NCBI GenBank assembly: GCA_024278155.1
Contig: JAJRTT010000343.1
Coordinates: 1 to 5,252 of the forward strand
Origin: Bacteroidota bacterium
GTDB lineage: Bacteria; Bacteroidota; Bacteroidia; Bacteroidales; JAADJA01
Reading direction: 5' to 3'
DNA length: 5,252 bases
How positions within the stretch are numbered: position 1 is the first letter of the stretch; each line of letters begins with the position of its first letter. This document shows, piece after piece, positions 1 to 5,252 of the stretch. The translations under genes and the position numbers were made by a program. The notes below the pieces were generated by a model. The model was not told where the DNA came from, did not search any database, and worked only from the letters and a program-made list of their open reading frames with translations.

Positions 1-168
1 ACGCATAACTCTTAACACATAACGCATAACTCTTAACACATAACGCATAACTCTTAACACATAACGCATAACTCTTAACACATAACGCATAACTCTTAAC
101 ACATAACGCACAACTCTTAACACATAACGCACAACTCTTAACACATAACGCATAACTCTTAACACATA
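1..168. repeat. Tandem 21-bp repeat (8 copies) built from TAAC-heptamers
   Basis: Eight head-to-tail copies of a 21-bp unit (acgcataactcttaacacata plus the next) start at 1, 22, 43, 64, 85, 106, 127 and 148 with no length variation. Each unit is three heptamers, TAACGCA, TAACTCT and TAACACA, so TAAC recurs every 7 bases. Copies 6 and 7 share one T-to-C change (positions 111 and 132), which suggests one was copied from the other by slippage. A partial degenerate ninth copy (177-185, acgcatgac) contains the ATG of the next gene. The + strand unit has a single G in 21 bases and a TAA in every forward frame, so it is not coding on that strand. The array touches the window edge, so its full length is unknown. 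There are no unique spacers, so it is not a CRISPR array. Confidence 0.97.
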
Positions 169-180
169 ACCAAATAACGC

Positions 181-645
181 ATGACCTGGACTATAATAGC
201 CGTATTGATAATTGTTGGATTCCTTTTCCTCTTGCTCGAAATCCTGGTTTTGCCCGGGACAAATGTGGCTGGGATAATTGGCTTTGCCCTTGTTGCGGTA
301 GGGGTTTGGCAGGCTTATGCCACTTATGGTACAATGGCCGGGACTATTGCCCTTGGCGGGACACTGGTTTTTTCTGTGGCCGCACTCTATTATTCCCTGA
401 AATCAAAAACCTGGGAAAAGGCTTCCCTAAAGGCAGAAATTGATGGGAAGGTGAACCTTGTGGACGAAACAACGATAAAACCCGGCGATAAGGGACATGC
501 GATTTCAAGGCTTGCACCCATGGGGAAAGCAATGATCAACGGGAAATACTTTGAGGTGAAAACAAATGGGGAGTATGTGGATGAAAACACCAAAGTGCGG
601 GTGACCGAGATTGACCATAACAAAATATGGGTCGAACCAATTTAA
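181..645 (+). CDS. Short NfeD-family membrane protein
   Basis: This 154-residue protein matches the short form of the NfeD family, lacking the ClpP-like serine protease domain of long NfeD proteins. Three hydrophobic segments lie at about residues 4-24, 27-47 and 51-73. The Glu-20/Pro-25/Gly-26 region between the first two fits the family pattern (LLLEILVLPGTNVAGIIG). The C-terminal part (about 85-154) looks like the soluble NfeD OB-fold domain, with GDKGHAISRLAPMGKA, NGKYFEV and a closing KIWVEPI strand. NfeD proteins are usually encoded beside SPFH-domain proteins and are thought to work with them at the membrane; floA follows after 40 bases. The ATG at 181 is chosen because an in-frame TAA lies two codons upstream (175-177) and a later Met would lose membrane segments. 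No ribosome binding site is visible; the leader is the heptamer repeat. Family assignment is firm; the exact role is inferred from the neighbour. Confidence 0.9.
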   Translation: MTWTIIAVLIIVGFLFLLLEILVLPGTNVAGIIGFALVAVGVWQAYATYGTMAGTIALGGTLVFSVAALYYSLKSKTWEKASLKAEIDGKVNLVDETTIKPGDKGHAISRLAPMGKAMINGKYFEVKTNGEYVDENTKVRVTEIDHNKIWVEPI

Positions 646-685
646 TAAAAACACGAATTAATATTAACAAGTTAAAATTATAATT

Positions 686-1696
686 ATGGAAAATGCAGGA
701 GTTTTATTGATTGTGGCCATTGGGATCGGATCCATATTTGGCCTTTGGGTGATTTTTTATTTTATCCCGGTGGGGCTGTGGTTTACGGCTTTGCTTTCGG
801 GTGTTAAGATTTCGCTGTTGCAACTGATTTTTATGCGTTGGCGGAAAGTGCCGCCACAAGTCATAGTCAGGAATTTGATTTCATCGCACAAAGCAGGCCT
901 CCAATTGCACCGTGACGAACTGGAAGCACATTACCTTGCCGGAGGAAACATTAATGCTGTGGTAAACGCACTTATTTCTGCCGATAAAGCCAATATCAAG
1001 CTTGATTTTAAAACGGCCACCGCAATCGACCTCGCCGGCCGTGATGTGTTGGAAGCCGTTCAAATGTCGGTCAACCCAAAGGTGATTGACACGCCACCCG
1101 TAACGGCAGTTGCGAAGGATGGTATCCAGTTGGTGTCAAAAGCAAGGGTGACGGTAAGGGCGAACATCAAGCAATTGGTTGGTGGAGCAGGTGAAGAGAC
1201 TGTCCTTGCCCGTGTTGGTGAAGGGGTCGTGTCTTCCATTGGTTCGGCTGATTCCCACAAATCGGTGCTTGAAAACCCCGATTCCATTTCGAGGGTGGTT
1301 CTGGAAAAAGGCCTCGATTCAGGGACGGCTTTTGAAATCCTTTCCATTGATATTGCCGATATCGACATTGGGAAAAACATCGGGGCCGTCCTGCAAATGG
1401 ACCAGGCCAATGCCGATAAAAACATTGCACAGGCCAAAGCCGAGGAACGCAGGGCAATGGCCGTTGCCTATGAGCAGGAAATGAAAGCCAAGGCCCAAGA
1501 GGCCCGTGCCAAGGTTATCGAGGCCGAAGTGGAAATCCCACTTGCCATGGCAGATGCATTCCGTCATGGAAACCTTGGTATCATGGATTATTATAAATTC
1601 AAGAATATCCAGGCCGATACACAGATGCGCGAATCCATTTCGGGCAGCGGATCAGGAAAAATGTCCAAAGGGAGTAAAGGGGATTCCAAAAAGTAG
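686..1696 (+). CDS. floA: Flotillin-like protein FloA (SPFH membrane scaffold)
   Basis: The 336-residue product has the length and layout of bacterial FloA, which forms oligomeric assemblies in functional membrane microdomains. The N-terminus has a hydrophobic segment (about 5-27) followed by a second, probably re-entrant one (28-49, FIPVGLWFTALLSGVKIS), then the basic RWRKVPP junction at 51-57. The SPFH/band-7 core covers about 118-235 and includes DTPPVTAVAKDGIQL and FEILSIDIADIDIGKNIGA. A Glu/Ala-rich helical region follows (about 240-290, with AEERR and EARAKVIEAEVEIP), then the family segment AFRHGNLGIMDYYK (291-304). The tail (319-336) is low-complexity Ser/Gly/Lys. An in-frame TAA at 665-667 limits the start to the ATG at 686. 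The 40-base gap from the NfeD gene and common orientation point to one operon. The 192-base gap and hairpin downstream suggest the operon ends here. Confidence 0.95.
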   Translation: MENAGVLLIVAIGIGSIFGLWVIFYFIPVGLWFTALLSGVKISLLQLIFMRWRKVPPQVIVRNLISSHKAGLQLHRDELEAHYLAGGNINAVVNALISADKANIKLDFKTATAIDLAGRDVLEAVQMSVNPKVIDTPPVTAVAKDGIQLVSKARVTVRANIKQLVGGAGEETVLARVGEGVVSSIGSADSHKSVLENPDSISRVVLEKGLDSGTAFEILSIDIADIDIGKNIGAVLQMDQANADKNIAQAKAEERRAMAVAYEQEMKAKAQEARAKVIEAEVEIPLAMADAFRHGNLGIMDYYKFKNIQADTQMRESISGSGSGKMSKGSKGDSKK

Positions 1697-1727
1697 ATAA
1701 TCCATTTGGGATTTCCGGGATACTTCC

Positions 1728-1789
1728 GCAGGTGTAAATATTTGTCGAACAACTACGTGTTTTTTCCTAATGCAAATACTTGCACCTGC
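1728..1789. other. Imperfect inverted repeat downstream of floA
   Basis: Left arm 1728-1744 (gcaggtgtaaatatttg) and right arm 1773-1789 (caaatacttgcacctgc) are complementary at 15 of 17 positions, with one further G-U pair in RNA, around a 28-base loop. No clean T-tract follows the right arm; a run of six T lies inside the loop (1760-1765). It could be a terminator or attenuator between floA and relA, or a DNA-level inverted site. The pairing is seen directly; the role is inferred. Confidence 0.6.
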
Positions 1790-1823
1790 TTATTTGGTTC
1801 CCTTAATTTCAAAAATCAGAGGT

Positions 1824-1871
1824 TAAACAATAATTTTTGTTTACAGGTTTGAGCTTGTTACATAGCTCAGA
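1824..1871 (+). promoter_or_regulatory. Two small stem-loops in the relA leader
   Basis: TAAACAA (1824-1830) pairs with TTGTTTA (1837-1843) around a 6-base loop. TTTGAGCT (1848-1855) pairs with AGCTCAGA (1864-1871), with one G-U pair, around an 8-base loop. The second stem ends 17 bases before the relA start, close enough to affect ribosome access if the RNA includes it. A 9-base direct repeat, tcagaggtt, also recurs at 1816-1824 and 1867-1875 across this stretch. I searched this leader for the Bacteroidota promoter words (TTTG and TAnnTTTG at proper spacing) and found no convincing pair. Short AT-rich stems arise by chance, so a regulatory role is tentative. Confidence 0.3.
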
Positions 1872-1876
1872 GGTTT

Positions 1877-1892
1877 AAGTATGTAAGTATGT
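1877..1892. repeat. 8-bp tandem duplication across the relA start codon
   Basis: AAGTATGT occurs twice in direct succession (1877-1884 and 1885-1892). The second copy carries the relA ATG (1889). The first carries an out-of-frame ATG at 1881 followed immediately by TAA (1884-1886), giving a start-stop pair that ends 2 bases before the true start. Confidence 0.9.
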
Positions 1893-4081
1893 CATTAGTG
1901 AAGAAAGATAACCGCATCCAGCTTATTTACCGCGATTTATTGTCTTTGTGCAAACCTTTTGTCCGTAAGGATGAAGGGAAAGCATTAAGGGCCGCTTTTG
2001 ACCTGGTTCTGAAATTCCACCAGCCCGGTTGGGAAAAAACAAGGGTCGAATACCTTTACCATTCCATCGAAGTGGCAAAAATTGTCCTGAAGGAGCTTAA
2101 CCTTGGGATGACTTCAGTGGTTTGTGCCTTGCTGCACAATGTGGTTGACAATGAAGCCGTCACCATTGATGATATCCGTAAGCAATTTGGCCCTGAAGTG
2201 GCTGTTATTGTTGATGGATATACCCGGCTTTCGGAATTGCAGACAGAAAAGATTTCCGTCCACTCCGATAATTTCAGGAAACTTTACCTTTCGTTGATTG
2301 GCGACATCCGTGTTATCCTGATAAAACTCGCCCATCGCCTTTTCGATTTACGTAATTTCGATAAGTTGGATGATGAACGCAAAAAACGTTTTCTTGCGGA
2401 GGCCAACCATATTTATATCCCTATTGCCCATCGTTTGGGGTTGTACAATGCAAAATCGGAACTGGAGGAGCTTTGGATGAAATATTCGTATCCCGGGGTT
2501 TACCGGTCAATTGCCCAAAAGATGAAGGACTCCAGGACAAAACAAAAGGTTTATATCGAGGAATTCATCGACCCCATCGAAAAAGAACTTTTCAAGAATG
2601 GTTTTGATTTTGAAATAAAGGGCCGTCCCAAGTCCATACATTCCATCTGGAGGAAAATGCAAAGGCAAAATGTGGATTTTGAAGAGGTTTATGATTTGTT
2701 TGCCGTGCGGATTATCCTTAACAGCAGACCCCAAAACGAAAAACCCGATTGCTGGAAGGTGTATTCCATAGTTTCGGATAAATACCAACCCAACCCAAAA
2801 CGGCTGCGCGATTGGATTTCAACGCCCAAGGCCAGCGGATATGAATCATTGCACACTACTGTAGTTGGCCCCCGGGGAAAATGGGTGGAAGTGCAAGTTC
2901 GGACAAAGCGCATGGACGAGATGGCGGAAAAAGGCCTTGCCGCGCATTGGCGCTATAAAGAGGGGGCGGCCAAAACGGAGCAGGAAGAGTGGATGAACAA
3001 AATCAGGGACGTTATCGAAAACCCGGATGCCGAAACGGCCATGGCCAAGAAATTGTCGAAGATCGAACTGTACTCCGATAAGATTTTTATTTTCACGCCC
3101 GAGGGTGATCTGAAGAAATTGCCAACAGGTTCCACCGTGCTCGATTTTGCGTATATGATCCATACCCGTGTGGGCGATATGTGCAGTGGGGCAAAGGTCA
3201 ACAATAAAATAGTCCCCATCCGATATGTCTTGAACAATGGGGAAAAAGTTGAGGTTATTACCTCCAATAACCAGAAACCCAAACAGGATTGGTTGAATTT
3301 TGTGGTTACCCATCGGGCCAAATCAAAAATAAAAAGGTCGCTGAACGAGGAAAAATACAAGGAAGCGGATCTGGGAAGGGAAATATTACGGAGGAAGCTC
3401 CGCAACCGTAAAATCCAATTCACCGATACTGTTGTTGACAGGTTGATAAAGGAGTATAAGCTTAAGTCCTCTATTGATCTGTATTATTTGATTGCCATTG
3501 AGAAGATCGACTTAACCGATATCAAGAAAGTCATCAGGGAAGATGCCAGTGAAGCCCAGTCCGATAATGAGCAGAACGTAAGCCGTCAAAAAACGAATTA
3601 TCGTGCCGCTTCGCCAGAGGATTCCATGGTGATCGGTACCGATATCGACAAGCTGGACTACGAACTCGCAAAGTGTTGCCATCCCATTTCCGGCGATGCG
3701 GTTTTTGGGTTCGTGACCGTTGGGAAAGGGATAACCATCCACAGGCTCAATTGCCCAAATGCAAAGCAATTGCTTGAGAAGTATGATTACCGGGTCATTG
3801 ATGTGAAATGGAGGAAGACAGATGTAAACAAGACCTATCTGACCACAATCCATGTGACCGGTTCCGACGAAGTGGGCATCCTGAACAATATTACCCGTGT
3901 GATTTCCGAGGATTTTAAAGTGAACATGGTTTCGGTCAATATCGATTCACATGAGGCGGGATCTTTCAATGGTAAATTCAAAGTAAGTGTGAAAGATATA
4001 AAACACCTCGAAATGATCACAAAGAAAATAATGAAAGTGAAAGGGGTGGAAAAAGTCAAACGCTTGGAAACAGAAAATTGA
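1889..4081 (+). CDS. relA: RelA/SpoT-type (p)ppGpp synthetase with degenerate hydrolase site
   Basis: The 730-residue protein has the full long-RSH architecture: HD region (about 45-185), synthetase (about 235-358), TGS (about 391-457), helical region, zinc-finger-like CC domain (about 590-625: C596, C597, H618, C622) and ACT (about 650-727). The synthetase looks intact: GRPKSIHSIWRKM (245-257), YDLFAVR with D269, GYESLHTT (317-324), EVQVRT with E334, and AAHWRYKEG. Its basic RLRD (305-308) resembles the RxKD of bifunctional Rel enzymes. In the HD region the usual HDxxED reads HNVVDN (83-88) and the usual LADRLHN reads LAHRLFD (147-153), so several metal-binding and catalytic positions are changed; H58 and H83 remain. 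The TGS His (H425) that contacts uncharged tRNA in the family is present. I infer a synthetase-only, ribosome-responsive enzyme that transfers pyrophosphate from ATP to GDP/GTP. An in-frame TGA at 1850-1852 limits the start; 1889 is the first in-frame ATG. The symbol reflects inferred function, not orthology to E. coli relA. Confidence 0.93.
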   Translation: MSLVKKDNRIQLIYRDLLSLCKPFVRKDEGKALRAAFDLVLKFHQPGWEKTRVEYLYHSIEVAKIVLKELNLGMTSVVCALLHNVVDNEAVTIDDIRKQFGPEVAVIVDGYTRLSELQTEKISVHSDNFRKLYLSLIGDIRVILIKLAHRLFDLRNFDKLDDERKKRFLAEANHIYIPIAHRLGLYNAKSELEELWMKYSYPGVYRSIAQKMKDSRTKQKVYIEEFIDPIEKELFKNGFDFEIKGRPKSIHSIWRKMQRQNVDFEEVYDLFAVRIILNSRPQNEKPDCWKVYSIVSDKYQPNPKRLRDWISTPKASGYESLHTTVVGPRGKWVEVQVRTKRMDEMAEKGLAAHWRYKEGAAKTEQEEWMNKIRDVIENPDAETAMAKKLSKIELYSDKIFIFTPEGDLKKLPTGSTVLDFAYMIHTRVGDMCSGAKVNNKIVPIRYVLNNGEKVEVITSNNQKPKQDWLNFVVTHRAKSKIKRSLNEEKYKEADLGREILRRKLRNRKIQFTDTVVDRLIKEYKLKSSIDLYYLIAIEKIDLTDIKKVIREDASEAQSDNEQNVSRQKTNYRAASPEDSMVIGTDIDKLDYELAKCCHPISGDAVFGFVTVGKGITIHRLNCPNAKQLLEKYDYRVIDVKWRKTDVNKTYLTTIHVTGSDEVGILNNITRVISEDFKVNMVSVNIDSHEAGSFNGKFKVSVKDIKHLEMITKKIMKVKGVEKVKRLETEN

Positions 4082-4117
4082 TTTTTCAAATTGTTTCCCA
4101 ACCCATAACCTTTTACC

Positions 4118-4139
4118 CACCGTGGTACTTGCACAGGTG
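4118..4139 (+). terminator. Candidate weak terminator hairpin after relA
   Basis: CACC-GTG (4118-4124) pairs with CAC-GGTG (4132-4139) around a 7-base loop, with one bulged A at 4135, giving a 7-bp stem 36 bases past the relA stop. A run of five T (4148-4152) follows but starts 8 bases after the stem, further than in a standard intrinsic terminator. It may partly separate relA from the downstream gene. Confidence 0.35.
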
Positions 4140-4140
4140 A

Positions 4141-4179
4141 GCATAACTTTTTAACGCATAGGCCTTAACACATAACATT
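4141..4179. repeat. Degenerate second copy of the TAAC-heptamer repeat
   Basis: From 4152 the sequence reads in heptamers TAACGCA, TAGGCCT, TAACACA, TAACATT. This keeps the order and phase of the array at 1-168, with the middle heptamer changed. It is preceded by GCATAACTTTT (4141-4151), another heptamer with one extra T. The stretch ends 11 bases before the ATG of the downstream gene, a placement like that of the main array ahead of the NfeD gene. Confidence 0.8.
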
Positions 4180-4190
4180 TATCCACTTAG

Positions 4191-5087
4191 ATGAAACTAC
4201 AAGAAGGGAAAAACTATCTTTTTAAGCTTGAAGGGCTTGTTGAACTGCCTGATGGGCAATTGTTCCATAGATTATCCGATCCGAACAACGTAAAGCATTT
4301 GTTGCCGGCAGAACCTTATGGGAAATATGGCTTGGAAAGTAAGGAAGAAATTATTTGCCATGTGGACAAAATCAATTGCAGTGGGAAAATATTTTTGGAA
4401 CCCGAGCATCCAATGTACAAAGTTGGGGAAAAATACCCCTTTGAGGTGGTTGGGTTTGAGAGTATTGAAAATTCAGATGGATACGAGGAAAATGAAATCC
4501 TTGTCGTGGATAAATTTGGGAAAACGGTGAATGTCCCTGAGTACTGGTTCCCCAATGTGAAAAATAAGGGAAAGATAATCTGGTGCAGGGTGGGGAGGAT
4601 AAAAAAAGGCAATCTGATCCTCACTCCGGTAACCGATCCCGATAATACCCAAAACCTTAAGCCCGGTGATAAAATCAAGGTCACTATTGATGAAATAAAA
4701 ACACTCTCGGGGGATGTGGAATTTTTTGTTTTGATGGATGAAGAAAAAAACAATTATTACCTGAGGAAGAAATTCTATGCTGAATATGACCTGAAAAAAG
4801 GCCAGCTTGTCACATGCCGTGTAATGTCGCAAAATGACGAAATCTTCCTGGAGCCCCACCACCCCCATTATTCATTGGGCAAAGCCTATGACTTTAAGGT
4901 TTTACGCGATGATGTTATCGAGGATTATCCCGAAAAAAATGTTCCTGTCCTTGTAGTGGCCGATGTTTATAAAAAGGAATACTATCTACGGAAAGACCAA
5001 CTCGGCCCGGCCAAATCCAATAGGGAAACCCTGAACTGCATCGTTGCAGAAATCGTAAAAGGGCGTTTGGTGCTGCAATGTCGTTAA
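4191..5087 (+). CDS. Uncharacterised protein of four tandem beta-rich (possibly OB-fold) repeats
   Basis: I do not recognise this 298-residue protein. It is made of four repeats starting near G6, G79, G159 and G230. Each has a GxxYxFxV-like opening, a middle strand often reading VxD, a YYLRK-like or related segment (exact in repeats 3 and 4, at 189-193 and 264-268), then a conserved cysteine before xV (C56, C132, C209, C283) and a closing LEPxHPxY-like turn. That turn is clear at 69-76 and 220-227, weaker at 144-152, and the protein ends where the fourth would begin. There is no signal peptide or membrane segment, so it is probably cytoplasmic. The alternating short strands suggest small beta-barrels like S1/OB folds, and hence nucleic-acid binding, but this is inference. 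The codon before the ATG is an in-frame TAG (4188-4190), fixing 4191 as the earliest start. It lies 109 bases after relA, with a hairpin and a heptamer repeat between. Confidence 0.88.
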   Translation: MKLQEGKNYLFKLEGLVELPDGQLFHRLSDPNNVKHLLPAEPYGKYGLESKEEIICHVDKINCSGKIFLEPEHPMYKVGEKYPFEVVGFESIENSDGYEENEILVVDKFGKTVNVPEYWFPNVKNKGKIIWCRVGRIKKGNLILTPVTDPDNTQNLKPGDKIKVTIDEIKTLSGDVEFFVLMDEEKNNYYLRKKFYAEYDLKKGQLVTCRVMSQNDEIFLEPHHPHYSLGKAYDFKVLRDDVIEDYPEKNVPVLVVADVYKKEYYLRKDQLGPAKSNRETLNCIVAEIVKGRLVLQCR

Positions 5088-5090
5088 GTT

Positions 5091-5239
5091 TGCCCATCAC
5101 AAAGTACCAAGCCCCCGCTGCCACAAGTTGGTGTTGTCACCAACTTGGACAATGTGACTTTGTGAAGCCTTGTTGGTGACAACACCAACAAGGGGCAGGG
5201 GTTGTAAAGCCTGCCCATCACAGAATGTTTCTGTGATGG
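5091..5239. repeat. Cluster of perfect palindromes, REP/BIME-like or MITE-like element
   Basis: The 165 bases after the last gene contain no credible ORF but are dense in stems. Hairpin A (5124-5147) has a 10-bp stem and loop ttgt. It sits inside a 9-bp stem, tcacaaagt (5097-5105) with actttgtga (5157-5165). Hairpin B (5168-5193) has an 11-bp stem and loop acaa. Hairpin C (5215-5239) has an 11-bp stem and loop tgt. The 18-base core of A (5127-5144) is the exact reverse complement of the core of B (5172-5189). An 11-base direct repeat, tgcccatcaca, occurs at 5091-5101 and 5212-5222, and gggcagg (5193-5199) can pair with cctgccc (5210-5216). Paired inverted hairpins resemble REP/BIME units mobilised by RAYT-type transposases; that link is inferred. 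It may also stop transcription, though no T-tract follows. The element may continue past the window edge. Confidence 0.75.
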
Positions 5240-5252
5240 TTAGCCAACAAAC

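Noticed and set aside
1..168. CRISPR array or reverse-strand coding repeat
   Set aside because: The 21-bp units abut with no spacers. Two reverse frames are open through the array, but only because a short repeat whose length is a multiple of three lacks stops in them. They give a monotonous heptapeptide with no start context.
663..676. Small palindrome ttaac-aa-gttaa between the NfeD and floA genes
   Set aside because: A 5-bp AT-rich stem with a 2-base loop is expected by chance and is too weak to call a terminator or operator.
1060..1567. ORFs in other frames inside floA
   Set aside because: The FloA frame is continuous with family motifs from end to end. The alternatives show no motifs and depend on the GCC-rich codon bias of the helical region.
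1831..1850. Bacteroidota-type promoter before relA (taatttttg or tacaggtttg)
   Set aside because: Neither fits TAnnTTTG exactly, and the nearest upstream TTTG (1793-1796) is too far away, about 35 bases.
2846..3423. Reverse-strand ORFs of about 155 residues inside relA
   Set aside because: They lie wholly within a gene with clear RelA/SpoT motifs, overlap each other in different frames, and their translations show no recognisable domain. They are shadows of the coding strand.
5097..5239. tRNA, attC or other structured RNA gene in the palindrome cluster
   Set aside because: The arms do not fit tRNA arm lengths or an anticodon layout, and I saw no integron core sites or integrase. The symmetric palindromes fit a repeat element better.

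Overview
The window reads as ordinary chromosome from a member of the Bacteroidota. Evidence: the four genes have no Shine-Dalgarno sequences ahead of their starts, base composition is moderately AT-rich, and the gene content fits (a short NfeD protein followed by FloA, and a long RelA/SpoT-type protein). I cannot place it below phylum from sequence alone.

Layout, all genes on the + strand: (1) positions 1-168 hold eight exact-length 21-bp tandem repeats, each made of three TAACNCN-like heptamers. They run off the left edge, and a degenerate ninth copy contains the first start codon. (2) 181-645 and 686-1696 form a probable two-gene membrane operon, a short NfeD-family protein and the flotillin-like scaffold FloA. 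(3) 1697-1888 is a non-coding leader with three possible stem-loops and an 8-bp tandem duplication that doubles the start codon. (4) 1889-4081 encodes a full-length RelA/SpoT homologue (HD, synthetase, TGS, helical, zinc-finger-like and ACT regions). Its hydrolase active site is damaged at five positions while the synthetase looks intact. (5) 4082-4190 holds a small hairpin and a degenerate second copy of the heptamer repeat, ending 11 bases before the next start. (6) 4191-5087 encodes a 298-residue protein I do not recognise, built from four tandem ~75-residue beta-rich repeats, each with a conserved cysteine. (7) 5088-5252 is non-coding and packed with perfect palindromes, resembling a REP/BIME-like or MITE-like element.

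How the parts fit: NfeD and FloA would act together at the inner membrane. The RelA-like enzyme would make (p)ppGpp, and its degradation would need another hydrolase elsewhere in the genome. The repeat protein sits downstream of relA, separated by a weak hairpin, so co-transcription is possible but not shown. The most notable points are the G-poor heptamer repeat placed directly ahead of two different genes, the four-repeat unknown protein, the mosaic RelA, and the palindrome cluster at the right end.
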